Source: Ectothiorhodospiraceae bacterium (GTDB taxonomy: Bacteria > Pseudomonadota > Gammaproteobacteria > HK1). Taken from it: a DNA stretch of 64,000 nt. Below are positions 1 through 7,657 of the stretch, in pieces (position 1 is the first letter of the stretch; each line of letters opens with the position of its first letter). A model generated the notes under the pieces. The model did not search any database. It had not been told where the DNA came from and worked only from the letters and a program-made list of their open reading frames with translations. Location: NCBI GenBank assembly GCA_024234875.1, contig JACKNM010000012.1, positions 1 through 64,000 on the forward strand. The letters run 5' to 3'. The translations under genes were made by a program, and so were the position numbers.

Positions 1-37
1 GAAACAGCGACAGCAGCACCGCATGCGCACGCATCAT
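1..37 (-). CDS. 5' end of a minus-strand gene running off the window (unidentified)
   Basis: Read on the minus strand from position 37, two successive ATG codons open a frame that begins MMRAHAVLLSLF and leaves the window. A positively charged start followed by a hydrophobic run looks like the beginning of a signal peptide or membrane anchor. Only about twelve residues are visible, so no family can be named. No strong ribosome binding site is seen upstream. It would be transcribed away from the nitrile hydratase genes. Confidence 0.3.
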   Translation of the reverse strand, partial: MMRAHAVLLSLF

Positions 38-114
38 CGAGGCCGATCGCATGACATCCCCTGAGATTCTTGTTCTTGTGCGATGCGTGGACCGGCCGAA
101 TCATAGCGCACACT

Positions 115-278
115 GGGGTCGGACCAACTCAGGTCATTGATTTGACGAATATTTTTGTTCTTGGCGACGAGGGCGTCGGTTGGCCGAGGCAAGCTCGGGA
201 TCCCGGGGGATCCTGGTCGAGATTCTTCCACTGGGCCAGGAATCCTTGTGGATCAGGCACTTGAGTTGGTCCGACCCC
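115..278. mobile_element. MITE-like element, copy A (164 bp, terminal inverted repeats)
   Basis: The left end is GGGGTCGGACCAACTCAGGT and the right end is its inverted copy with one mismatch in 20 bases. There is no transposase inside. Two more elements with the same ends lie at 3854-4053 and 52253-52416. The interior is unlike the other two copies, apart from a shared CTGATT-like stretch just inside the ends. No clear target-site duplication is visible. It lies between a divergent partial gene and the nitrile hydratase operon, so it could affect that promoter region. Similar ends flank Y1-type (RAYT) transposase elements in other proteobacteria; that link is inference. Confidence 0.75.
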
Positions 279-321
279 AGGTGAGAGGATCGCCACCGGC
301 CACGCCTGCGTGAGGACCACC

Positions 322-963
322 ATGACCACCCACGATTCCGACCACGTCGCCCACATTCACCACGAGCTGCACAGCCATCTGCCATCCGAGCCCGCTCTGC
401 GCGCGAAGGCGTTGGAGAGCCTGCTGGTGGAGAAGGGGATGGTGGATCCGGCCGCGGTGGATGCATGGGTCGAGCGCTACTCCGAGGAGATTGGCCCCCG
501 CAACGGCGCCCGGATCATCGCCCGCGCCTGGGTCGACCCCGAGTTCCGGCGCCGGCTGCTTGCCGATGCGGCTGAGGCGATCAAGGAGCTCGGCTACGAG
601 CACGACCACCTGATCGCGGTGGAGAACACCCCGACCACCCACAACCTGGTCTGCTGCACGCTCTGCTCGTGCTATCCGAACGCGCTGCTCGGGATGCCGC
701 CCACCTGGTACAAGATGGCGGCCTATCGAGCGCGCGCGGTGCGCGACCCGCGCGGGGTGCTCGCGGAGTTCGGTGTGGAGCTCGGTGGCGACGTCGAGGT
801 GCGGGTGTGGGACAGCACGGCGGAGCTGCGCTTCCTGGTCGTTCCCGAGCGCCCGGCAGGCACCGAGGGCTGGGACGAGGAGCGCCTCGCCGACCTGGTC
901 ACCCGCAACGCGATGATCGGCACCGCTCGGGATCTCACGCTCAGCACGCGAGGGGCTGGCTGA
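322..963 (+). CDS. nthA: nitrile hydratase subunit alpha (cobalt type)
   Basis: This is the metal-carrying subunit of nitrile hydratase, the cytoplasmic enzyme that hydrates nitriles to amides. The 213-residue product has the family's metal-claw motif around residues 111-118, VCCTLCSCY. The ligands are expected to be C112, C115, S116 and C117. Threonine after the first claw cysteine is characteristic of cobalt rather than iron enzymes. An extra cysteine (C111) directly precedes the claw, where most family members have a non-cysteine residue. ATG at 322 is chosen because GAGG lies seven bases upstream; an in-frame GTG at 310 is an alternative. The N-terminus is rich in histidine (HDSDHVAHIHHELHSH). 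Its stop overlaps the beta-subunit start. Confidence 0.95.
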   Translation: MTTHDSDHVAHIHHELHSHLPSEPALRAKALESLLVEKGMVDPAAVDAWVERYSEEIGPRNGARIIARAWVDPEFRRRLLADAAEAIKELGYEHDHLIAVENTPTTHNLVCCTLCSCYPNALLGMPPTWYKMAAYRARAVRDPRGVLAEFGVELGGDVEVRVWDSTAELRFLVVPERPAGTEGWDEERLADLVTRNAMIGTARDLTLSTRGAG

Positions 964-1619
964 TGGACGGCATCCATGATCTGGGCGGGCGTCAGGGCTT
1001 CGGGCCGGTCGACGTCGACGAGCCCGAGGAGCAGTTCCATGCGCCCTGGGAGGCGCGGGTGCGGGGCATGGTCAACTCCATGAGTCGCGCGCCGGACTGG
1101 AACATCGACTGGTTCCGACACTGCCGCGAGCTGATCGACCCGATCGACTACCTGCAGCGCCCGTACTTCGACCAGTGGGTGCAGACCTACGCCGCGATGA
1201 TGGTGAACTCGGGGCTCGCGACGGTGGACGAGCTCGCGAGCGGTCGGGCGGTGTCCCGTCCCGAAGGGCTGAGCCCGCCGATGACTGCGGAGCAGGCACG
1301 TCGGGTGAGCCTCGGCGCGCGGCGCTTCGAGGCGCCGGTGCAGGCCTCTCCGCGCTTCGACGTCGGTGCTCGGGTGCGCACCCTCGCCCATGGCATCCCG
1401 ACCCACACCCGGCTTCCCGGCTACGCCCGGGGCCGCACCGGCCGCGTTCACGCCCAACATGGCGCCCACGTGATGGCCGACGACAACGCGCTCGGGACGA
1501 AGGTCCACGAGCATCTCTACACGGTGAGCTTCGACGCCGTCGAGCTGTGGCCAGAGGCGAGCGGCCGACGCGACGTGGTGCTCCTCAATCTGTGGGAGCG
1601 TTACCTTGAGCCAGCCTGA
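963..1619 (+). CDS. nthB: nitrile hydratase subunit beta
   Basis: This is the partner subunit that packs against alpha and helps form the active-site channel. The 218-residue protein begins MDGIHDLGGRQGFGPV, the typical beta-subunit opening (MDGIHDLGGM-GFG). It ends in the conserved SH3-like barrel segment with G-RVRTLAHGIPTHTRLPGYARGRTG and the C-terminal VSFDAVELWPE. The ATG shares one base with the alpha stop (TGATG), which indicates translational coupling. Length is normal for the family. The last 14 bases overlap the next gene, the accessory protein, so the three make one operon. Confidence 0.95.
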   Translation: MDGIHDLGGRQGFGPVDVDEPEEQFHAPWEARVRGMVNSMSRAPDWNIDWFRHCRELIDPIDYLQRPYFDQWVQTYAAMMVNSGLATVDELASGRAVSRPEGLSPPMTAEQARRVSLGARRFEAPVQASPRFDVGARVRTLAHGIPTHTRLPGYARGRTGRVHAQHGAHVMADDNALGTKVHEHLYTVSFDAVELWPEASGRRDVVLLNLWERYLEPA

Positions 1620-2001
1620 CGACCCGCGAAGCACGCCGGGCCCGCTCGCCCGACGCGACGGCGAGCCCGCCTTCGACGAGCCGTGGCAGGCACAGGTGAT
1701 GGGCCTCGCCTTCACCCTCATGGAGCGCGGCGCCTTCGACAACGTCGCCTGGTCCGACGCCCTCGGCGCGGCGCTCGCCGACGCCACCGGCCGCGGCGAG
1801 CCGGACGATGCGAGCACCTATTACCGTGCCGCCCTCACCGCGCTGGAGACGCTCATGGCCGGCGCGGATCGCGTGCGCACCACCGACCTGGACGCTCGAA
1901 CCGAGGCCTGGCGCAGGGCTTACCTCAACACCCCCCACGGCCAGCCAGTCGAGCTGGCGGCGGGAGAGCGGGGCCCGGCGCCACGCGCTCCGTCCGCGTA
2001 G
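1606..2001 (+). CDS. nitrile hydratase accessory protein (activator-like, beta-N-terminal homologue)
   Basis: The 131-residue product contains EPAFDEPWQAQVMGLAFTLMERGAFDNVAWSDALGAAL, which mirrors the N-terminal helical part of the nitrile hydratase beta subunit (compare EEQFHAPWEARVRGMVNSMSR in the upstream gene). Small proteins of this kind follow alpha and beta genes in cobalt nitrile hydratase operons and are thought to deliver or exchange the metal-loaded alpha subunit. A TTG start at 1606 overlaps the end of the beta gene. The C-terminus (ERGPAPRAPSA) looks disordered. No amidase lies next to the operon, so the amide product must be handled by a gene elsewhere. Confidence 0.85.
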   Translation: MSQPDDPRSTPGPLARRDGEPAFDEPWQAQVMGLAFTLMERGAFDNVAWSDALGAALADATGRGEPDDASTYYRAALTALETLMAGADRVRTTDLDARTEAWRRAYLNTPHGQPVELAAGERGPAPRAPSA

Positions 2002-2033
2002 CCCGGGTAGAGCGAAGCGAAACCCGGGGGCGG
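2000..2033. repeat. REP-like palindrome between convergent genes
   Basis: AGCCCGGGTAGAGCGAAGCG followed by AAACCCGGG forms a 7-bp stem (CCCGGGT/ACCCGGG, 2002-2008 and 2022-2028) with a 13-base loop. This sequence type recurs as an interspersed intergenic palindrome in many proteobacteria. It sits between the converging accessory-protein and LysR genes and could act as a bidirectional transcript end, though no T-run follows. Confidence 0.6.
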
Positions 2034-2073
2034 GGCGCGGCCGGCATGCCCGGATCGCGCTGCGCTCCCTATC

Positions 2074-3012
2074 TCACGCCACCACGCCGGTCGGTGGACC
2101 GACGCCCGCCCCCCGGGCGAGGCCCGGCCGTCCGAGATGCTCCGCCAGCAGATCGAACACCAGTCGGATGCGACGGCTGGTGCGGAGCTCGCGGTGGGTG
2201 GCCAACCAGACCGGTACCGGGAACGCGACCGCATCGGGCAGCAGGGCCTCGACCTCGGGCGTCGTCTCGCCAAGCTCGCGCGTCATCACGCCGATGCCGA
2301 GTCCGTGCCTCACCATCTCCCACGCGGTGATGCCGTTGCTCACGTCGAGCGGGAAGTTGTGTGCCGTCAGCTCGAGTCCGAAGGCGTTGAGGAAGCGCAT
2401 CGCCTCGCCTGGGTCGCCATACGCCACGAAGTGCGCGTCGGCGAGATCGGCGAGGCTCGTCGGGCGACCGTGGCGATCGAGATAGCGCCTCGAGGCGTAG
2501 AGGTGCGCGGTGGTCTCGTTCACCAGGCGGGCGATGAGGTCGGGTTGCTCGGGACGCACGTGGCGCACCGCGATGTCGGCCTCGCGCCGCCGGAGATCCT
2601 GAATCGCGTTGGAAACCAGGATCTCGACCTCGATCTCGGGCGCCACCTCGCGCAGCCGTGCCACCACCGGCGGGAGGTGGTAGGTCGCGACGATGTCGCT
2701 CGCAGTGATGCACACCTGGCCCGCAATCGCCTGCGCCCGCCCCGAGGCGGTCACCGAGAGCAGGCCCGCCGCCTCTCCCATGGCGCGAACGTGCTCGAGT
2801 AGATCGAGACCCGACGGTGTCAGGATCAGGCCGCGCCCGACACGATCGAACAGCGTCACCCCGAGGTCGGCCTCGAGCGCCGCGACCTGGCGCCCGACGG
2901 TGGGCTGGGTGAGCCCGAGTGCCCGCGCCGCCGCCGAGAGCGAGCCCTTCTCGGCGGTCGCGAGGAACGCTCTGGCCTGATTCCAGTCGAACGCGACGTT
3001 CTGCCAATTCAT
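2074..3012 (-). CDS. LysR-family transcriptional regulator
   Basis: This is a DNA-binding regulator of about 312 residues, the usual LysR length. The N-terminal winged helix (about residues 8-65) reads FDWNQARAFLATAEKGSLSAAARALGLTQPTVGRQVAALEADLGVTLFDRVGRGLILT, the classic LysR helix-turn-helix. The rest matches the periplasmic-binding-like effector domain, with HVRPEQPDLIARLV and the NAFGLELTAHNFPLDVSN region. The start is ATG 3012; an in-frame ATG at 3024 is possible. It converges on the nitrile hydratase operon and is divergent from the methyltransferase at 3217, so it may control either. Its effector cannot be inferred from sequence. Confidence 0.92.
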   Translation of the reverse strand: MNWQNVAFDWNQARAFLATAEKGSLSAAARALGLTQPTVGRQVAALEADLGVTLFDRVGRGLILTPSGLDLLEHVRAMGEAAGLLSVTASGRAQAIAGQVCITASDIVATYHLPPVVARLREVAPEIEVEILVSNAIQDLRRREADIAVRHVRPEQPDLIARLVNETTAHLYASRRYLDRHGRPTSLADLADAHFVAYGDPGEAMRFLNAFGLELTAHNFPLDVSNGITAWEMVRHGLGIGVMTRELGETTPEVEALLPDAVAFPVPVWLATHRELRTSRRIRLVFDLLAEHLGRPGLARGAGVGPPTGVVA

Positions 3013-3216
3013 GCGTAAACGCATATCGAGGATGCGGCTTGTGGCAATTTACCATGCGCCATCGCATGGGTAGTCTCTCCGCGTTCCGCAATGCAGGATC
3101 TCGAGATGCCACACCTCGCCGATCGCGTGACCGCAGCTCCGAATCGGGCAACTCATCTACCCGCGACCCGGCCGACCGCCGGGCATGACGAACAGCGTGA
3201 CGAACAGGGAGTCTCG

Positions 3217-3879
3217 ATGGATACCTCGGCCCGTTTCTGGGACCGCATCGCGGACCGCTACGCGCGACGACCGGTGGCCGACGAGGCGGCCTATCGGACG
3301 AAGCTCGCCAAGACCCGCGAGTACCTGCGGCCCGACATGGAGGTGCTCGAGCTCGGCTGCGGCACCGGGTCGACCGCGCTCGAGCACGCGCCGCACGTCG
3401 CGCACATCCGGGCGGTCGACATCTCCAGCCGGATGATCGCCATCGCGCGCGACAAGGCGGATGCGGCCGGCGTCACGAACGTGGTGTTCGAGGTGGCGGG
3501 CATCGACGACCTCGAGGTGCCCGATGGCTCCCTCGACGTCGTGCTCGCTCTGAGCCTGCTGCACCTCGTCGAGGACGCCGGCGCCCTGCTCGCCCGGATC
3601 CACCGAATGCTGAAGCCGGGCGGTCTCCTGGTCACCAGCACCCCATGCATCGGGGACAGCTGGGCGACCGCTGCCGTGGTCAGGGTGGTGCGCGCCGTCG
3701 GCGGCCGACTCGGGCTCGTGCCCCGGGTGATCGAGGTCTTCTCGCTCGACGCGCTCCTCGCCACCATGCGCGGGGCCGGCTTCGAGATCGAGCACCAGTG
3801 GCGCCCGTCACCCGACAAGGCGGCCTTCGTGGTGGCGCGAAGACCCCTCCACCGGGGTCGGACCAACTCAGGTTACTGA
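3217..3879 (+). CDS. class I SAM-dependent methyltransferase, 3' end altered by inserted element
   Basis: The 220-residue product has motif I VLELGCGTGSTALEHA (about residues 45-60), the acidic post-I strand RAVDISSRMIAIARDKA, motif II-like LDVVLALSLLHLVED and motif III LKPGGLLVTSTP, all typical of Methyltransf_11/25 proteins that use S-adenosylmethionine. The substrate is unknown. ATG 3217 is chosen because AGGGAG lies just upstream and homology begins there (DTSARFWDRIADRYARRPV). The last residues, after FVVARRPLHR, are encoded by the left end of the inverted-repeat element at 3854, which also supplies the stop codon. The catalytic fold should be intact, but the native C-terminal tail is lost. 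Confidence 0.9.
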   Translation: MDTSARFWDRIADRYARRPVADEAAYRTKLAKTREYLRPDMEVLELGCGTGSTALEHAPHVAHIRAVDISSRMIAIARDKADAAGVTNVVFEVAGIDDLEVPDGSLDVVLALSLLHLVEDAGALLARIHRMLKPGGLLVTSTPCIGDSWATAAVVRVVRAVGGRLGLVPRVIEVFSLDALLATMRGAGFEIEHQWRPSPDKAAFVVARRPLHRGRTNSGY

Positions 3880-4053
3880 TTTCTAAGCGAGATGGTCTGG
3901 GTCGGACGTTGCTCGATATCCCTCACGGGGAGCGCCGGCCTTGCCAGGACACTGCAACCCCGAGTGTGTGTCGGGCCATCGCCCACCGGCGCCAGCTCCG
4001 TCACGAGCGACCGAAACGCGAGGCAAAACAGTCGCTTGAGTTGGTCCGACCCC
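3854..4053. mobile_element. MITE-like element, copy B (200 bp)
   Basis: It starts GGGGTCGGACCAACTCAGGT and ends with the inverted sequence ACTCAAGCG-side copy, identical over the first 17 bases. The interior differs from copies A and C and has no coding capacity. The left end lies inside the 3' end of the methyltransferase gene and provides its stop. The right end lies 33 bases from the end of the convergent PanE-like gene. Just inside the left end, the sequence TTACTGATTTC matches the subterminal stretch of copy A. Confidence 0.75.
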
Positions 4054-4086
4054 GAATCGTCCCAAATCGCGCAAGGCGCGGCGGGT

Positions 4087-5139
4087 CTAGACCCCGCGCA
4101 GCAGGTCCAGCGCCGGCCGGGCCTCTCCACGCTCGATCGACCTCACCGCTGCCATCAGCCCGGCGTTCGCCGGGCACTCGATTCCCGACTCGCGCCCGAG
4201 CCGCACCACCAGCCCATTCATGTGCTCGATCTCGGTGCGCCGCCCCTTGTTGACGTCCTGGGCCATCGAGGGGATGAACGCCTCGCTGCGCTTGGCGGTC
4301 GACGCGAGCATCGACTCCTCGATGCGCGCACGCATGCCTGCGTCGCCGTCGAGCGCCGCCATCCACTCGGCCGGCTCGTAGCCCTCGACCTTCTCCACCG
4401 CGTAGCCCTGCGCGAGCCCCACCCGCACCGCCTCGCCGGCCAGGCGGATCGACAGCCAGCGGGTCACTGGCTCGCGGTCGCAGGCGTTCGCGGTCATGCC
4501 GGAGGCGGCGCACACGCCGTTCTTCATCGCGTTGGCGACCAGCTTGGTCCACCGCTCGCCCCACAGATTCGTCGTCACCTTCGCGCCGTCGACCGAGGCG
4601 AGCATCTCCGCCACCGCCCGCACCCGCGGCGTCTCGCGCCCGTGCACCTCGCCGACCCGGAACACCGCCACGCCGTCGTTGGTCTTCGCCACCCCGCGCT
4701 TTACCTCACCGGGGCCGGTCAGCTCGACCGAGATCTTGGCCGCGATACAGCCGACGGTGCGCCCCCAACCGACCGCCTCGGCCACCACCGGCTCGTTGAT
4801 GCAGTTTTGCAGCGAGACCACGAAGCCGTTCGGCGCCATGTGGTCGAGCAGCAGGCGCGCGGCCCATGCGGTGTCGTAGGACTTCATGCACACGAGCACG
4901 ATGTCGAACGGGCGCTCGCGCGAGAGCCCCTGCACCGCGCTGAGATCGATCGCCCGCACCGGTGTCTCGAAGCACTCCGCGTTGCTCATTCCGCTCAGCC
5001 TGAGACCGCGCGCGTTCATCGTCGCCACGTGCTCGGGCCAGGGATCGACGAGGACCACGTCGCGCCCGTCCCGCGCGAGATAGCCGCCGACGTAGCTGCC
5101 GACCGCGCCGGCGCCCACGATTGCGATGCGATGATCCAC
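4087..5139 (-). CDS. ketopantoate reductase (PanE/ApbA)-family oxidoreductase
   Basis: This 350-residue NAD(P)H-dependent reductase opens with the Rossmann motif IAIVGAGAVGSYVGGYLARDGRDVVLVD. It carries the family segments VLVCMKSYDT, SLQNCINE and the C-terminal helical domain with LANAMKNGVCAASG-type text. It is longer than true ketopantoate reductases (about 300), and its neighbours are not pantothenate genes. A 2-oxo/2-hydroxy acid substrate in a catabolic route is therefore more likely. The GTG start at 5139 is well supported by AAGGAG six bases upstream. It is the last gene of a minus-strand run beginning with the AtuA-like gene at 7657. A second PanE-like gene lies at 35338. Confidence 0.85.
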   Translation of the reverse strand: MDHRIAIVGAGAVGSYVGGYLARDGRDVVLVDPWPEHVATMNARGLRLSGMSNAECFETPVRAIDLSAVQGLSRERPFDIVLVCMKSYDTAWAARLLLDHMAPNGFVVSLQNCINEPVVAEAVGWGRTVGCIAAKISVELTGPGEVKRGVAKTNDGVAVFRVGEVHGRETPRVRAVAEMLASVDGAKVTTNLWGERWTKLVANAMKNGVCAASGMTANACDREPVTRWLSIRLAGEAVRVGLAQGYAVEKVEGYEPAEWMAALDGDAGMRARIEESMLASTAKRSEAFIPSMAQDVNKGRRTEIEHMNGLVVRLGRESGIECPANAGLMAAVRSIERGEARPALDLLRGV

Positions 5140-5220
5140 GGAAATCTCCTTCGTTCGGATCCACGCACGTCGAGTGACGCGCGTGCTCGTGATTCCAGTC
5201 GTCCGACGCGGGGCCGACGA

Positions 5221-5562
5221 TCAGGCGACGTCGAGCCACACCTCGATCGCCGCGCTCGCGATCACCGCGACGTCGCCGCGCGCCTTGTCGGGGATGTCGA
5301 GCCCGCCCTCGACCACCCGCACCGTGACCTGGCCGTGGGGCAGGCTGGCCTTGATTCGATCGGCGTCCACCGCGTCCGGGCGCTGCACGCCGATGGTGAC
5401 CTTGACCACCATCGACTCGATGTCGACGTCGAGCGCACGGGCGAAGCCGAGCGAGCTGTGGTGCAGCGCGTCCTGCACCGCGCGCAGCGCCGCCTTGGTG
5501 TAGTCGCCGCCGTGCAGATCGTTGCCGGCGCCCATCTCGAGAATCATTCGTCTGAGCGGCAT
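5221..5562 (-). CDS. Lin0512-family protein, paralogue 1
   Basis: A 113-residue protein of the Lin0512 family, whose function is unknown. The family-like text is RRMILEMGAGNDLHGGDYTKAALRAVQDALHHSSL, followed by VKVTIGVQRPDAVD and GGLDIPDKARGDVAVIASAAIEVWLDV. It is clearly a tandem duplicate of the next gene upstream (5564-5917): residues such as MILEMG, LHG-D-TKAA-RA--DAL and SLG-A-ALD are shared. Only one base separates its start codon from the stop of that gene. A ring-forming or small-ligand-binding role is possible but not shown. Confidence 0.8.
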   Translation of the reverse strand: MPLRRMILEMGAGNDLHGGDYTKAALRAVQDALHHSSLGFARALDVDIESMVVKVTIGVQRPDAVDADRIKASLPHGQVTVRVVEGGLDIPDKARGDVAVIASAAIEVWLDVA

Positions 5563-5563
5563 C

Positions 5564-5917
5564 TCAACGGCCCCCCTCGGGCAGGTCCAGCCACACGATC
5601 GCGCCGGCGTGGGCGATGAGGGTGCGGTCGGTGCCCTCCTCGTTCGGGATCTCGAGCCCCCCGGGTACCACCTCGACCGTCCCGGTGCCGTGCGGCAGCA
5701 CCGCGAGCACCGCGGCCTTGTCGACCTCCTCGGGGCGCGGCACGCCGATGCGTACCTCGACCTTCATGTCGTCGGTGTCGAGCCCGAGTGCCTTCGCGAC
5801 CCCGAGCGAGTTGTGCCAAAGCGCGTCGCGCAGCGCCCGCACCGCCGCCTTGGTGGGGTCGTTGCCCCGGATGTCGGTGCCCATGCCGATCTCGAGCACC
5901 ATGCGTTTCAAAGCCAT
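5564..5917 (-). CDS. Lin0512-family protein, paralogue 2
   Basis: This 117-residue Lin0512-family protein begins MALKRMVLEIGMGTDIRGNDPTKAAVRALRDALWHNSLGVAKALGLD. It continues with VEVRIGVPRPEEVD and GGLEIPNEEGTDRTLIAHAGAIVWLDLPEG. The start ATG at 5917 has a strong site (TGGAGGTGAG) upstream. It and its downstream twin are about half identical by eye, which suggests a heteromeric pair rather than a recent duplication. Both lie in an operon with DUF4387 and AtuA-like genes, a grouping that points to metabolism of an organic acid or acyl compound. The biochemical role is unknown. Confidence 0.8.
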   Translation of the reverse strand: MALKRMVLEIGMGTDIRGNDPTKAAVRALRDALWHNSLGVAKALGLDTDDMKVEVRIGVPRPEEVDKAAVLAVLPHGTGTVEVVPGGLEIPNEEGTDRTLIAHAGAIVWLDLPEGGR

Positions 5918-5960
5918 CGCCTCACCTCCACTGACGCCGATGCGTCGGCGCCGACACAGC

Positions 5961-6281
5961 TCAGGGGATCTCGATGTCGAGCAGCGGCGCGTGCTGCTGC
6001 GCGCCGTAGACGTCGGAGTCGGCCGGGTCGCCCGAGGGCACCGGACGCGGGATCGTCACCTTGATCGCCCACGCGACATCGTAGGGGATCACGTCGACCG
6101 CGTTGTCGCTCACGCCGTAGAGCGTCGCGATGCGCGACGCATCCAGCGCACCACTGTCACGCACTCGCAGGTAGGTCGCCTCGTCGGCGAACATCACGTC
6201 GAGCGTGAACAGCAGCGCGCCCGCGTTCTTCGAGCGCACCACGCGGGCGAGGTCGCCAAGGCGTTCCGGCGCCGCGCTCAT
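5961..6281 (-). CDS. DUF4387-family protein
   Basis: A 106-residue protein with the DUF4387 pattern: LGDLARVVRSKNAGALLFTLDVMFADEATYLRVRDSG, then ATLYGVSDNAVDVIPYDVAWAIKVTIPRPVPSGDPADSDVYGAQQHAPLLDIEIP. DUF4387 proteins are commonly encoded directly after AtuA/DUF1446 proteins, sometimes fused to them, and probably act as a small second subunit. Its ATG overlaps the stop of the upstream AtuA-like gene by four bases (ATGA), in line with a complex. The biochemical function is not established. Confidence 0.85.
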   Translation of the reverse strand: MSAAPERLGDLARVVRSKNAGALLFTLDVMFADEATYLRVRDSGALDASRIATLYGVSDNAVDVIPYDVAWAIKVTIPRPVPSGDPADSDVYGAQQHAPLLDIEIP

Positions 6282-7657
6282 CGCCCGACCCTCACCATCT
6301 CGATCGGAAACGGCTCGAGTGGATCGTCGAGCGCCATCACGTGCCACACCGAGAATCGATACGCCTGTCCTGCCGGGAGATCCGAGGGTGAGAACGGGAT
6401 CGCGAGATTGCCCGAGATGCACTTGCGGTGCGGGAAGTCGGTGTGCAGCAGCGCGTAGCGTGCCTTGGCCATGATGGCACGGCTGGTGTCCTCGTCCGGC
6501 GCGATGACGTCGGCGACGATGCCGATCTCGTGCCCGAGCGGCTCGCGCACCGGCTCGCGCGCACCCATCACCGCGTCGCGACCATAGACCCGAACCGTCA
6601 ACGTGTAGCTTTGCGGGTCGACCCCGAGCGCACGCGCCTCGCCCGCGACCCGCTCCCGACAGGCAGCGACGAAGTCGTCGATACCCGCTACCAGATCCGG
6701 ATCCCGAACCCCAGCCACGAACACGGTACGAAACCCGAGCGCGCTCACCCCTTCCAGCTTCACCGTGTACTCGGGCGCCGGCGTGAAGACACTGCCCGAG
6801 ACCCGCACCCGCCGCGGGTCGACCTGCTCGTAGGTGCAGGCGCGCGTGTCGAGCGTGCCGCCCGGCTCGGTCAGCAAATAAGGGCTCGGGTTCTCGTACA
6901 GCGTGTGCGCCGCGATCCGCATCCGCGTGCAGCGCTTGTCCGGATGCCCCGGCTCGACCAGGAAGTGATCGGCGGCCAGCGTCCCCACCACGCAGTCCTG
7001 CCCGGTACGCGGCTCCACCACCTGCCCCGCGCACTCGATGATCTTGCCGAGATGCCAGGCGAGACCCGGGTCGTACCCACGCGCGATCGGCGCCGCCGCG
7101 TAGATCGCCGCATCACTGCAACGCCCCGCGACAACCACCTGAGCACCGCCCGCGAGCGCCGCCTGCAACGGCTCCACCCCCATCATCGCCACCACCCGCG
7201 TGGTGCCGGCGATGGTCGCCTCCTCCAGCTCCCCGATCGGCCCGAGCGGCCTCACCCGCCCGTCCCGCACCGCGGCCCGCAGCCGCCCCTGCTCCTGCTC
7301 CGAATGGATGACCGCCATGTCGAACGCGAGCCCGCGCTCGGCCGCGATCTCGTCCACCATCGCGCGCGTGTAGGCGACGTGCGGCGCACCACCCCCGCCG
7401 CCAGCCGAGCCGATGATCACCGGAATCCCACCCCGCACCCCCGCCTCCAGCAGCAGCGCCAGGTCCCGTTTCATCGCCCGCCGCGACACGAACGGCGTCC
7501 CCGACCCGAGGTAGTACGGCCCCGGATCCATCGACCCCCCGTCACACCCGATGACGTCGATCCCTCCGGCCAACACATTCTCGAACGCCGCCTCGGTGAA
7601 CCCGTAGCCGAGCATCCCACTCGCAGCGAGCAGACGAAGTGGTGGTGACGACACCAT
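6278..7657 (-). CDS. AtuA-like (DUF1446) acyclic terpene utilisation family protein
   Basis: The product of about 459 residues has the DUF1446/AtuA hallmarks: RLLAASGMLGYGFTEAAFENVLAGGIDVIGCDGGSMDPGPYYLGSGTPF near the N-terminus, PVIIGSAGGGGGAPHV, and GRCSDAAIYAAAPIARG. In Pseudomonas, AtuA belongs to the citronellol/geraniol degradation cluster, but most family members sit in other contexts with DUF4387, as here. I do not infer terpene use: the carboxylase genes of that pathway are absent. ATG 7657 is preferred; a GTG at 7672 is in frame. It is the first gene of the minus-strand operon running to 4087, with a perfect 14-bp palindrome about 117 bases upstream. Confidence 0.85.
   Translation of the reverse strand: MVSSPPLRLLAASGMLGYGFTEAAFENVLAGGIDVIGCDGGSMDPGPYYLGSGTPFVSRRAMKRDLALLLEAGVRGGIPVIIGSAGGGGGAPHVAYTRAMVDEIAAERGLAFDMAVIHSEQEQGRLRAAVRDGRVRPLGPIGELEEATIAGTTRVVAMMGVEPLQAALAGGAQVVVAGRCSDAAIYAAAPIARGYDPGLAWHLGKIIECAGQVVEPRTGQDCVVGTLAADHFLVEPGHPDKRCTRMRIAAHTLYENPSPYLLTEPGGTLDTRACTYEQVDPRRVRVSGSVFTPAPEYTVKLEGVSALGFRTVFVAGVRDPDLVAGIDDFVAACRERVAGEARALGVDPQSYTLTVRVYGRDAVMGAREPVREPLGHEIGIVADVIAPDEDTSRAIMAKARYALLHTDFPHRKCISGNLAIPFSPSDLPAGQAYRFSVWHVMALDDPLEPFPIEMVRVGR

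Noticed and set aside
322..963. Nitrile-hydratase-like leader peptide (NHLP) RiPP precursor.
   Set aside because: The gene encodes a full alpha subunit with an intact metal claw, followed by beta and accessory genes, so it is the enzyme and not a leader.
6278..7657. Terpene (citronellol/geraniol) degradation pathway suggested by the AtuA-like gene.
   Set aside because: The geranyl-CoA carboxylase and related atu genes are absent; the DUF4387 and Lin0512 context points elsewhere.
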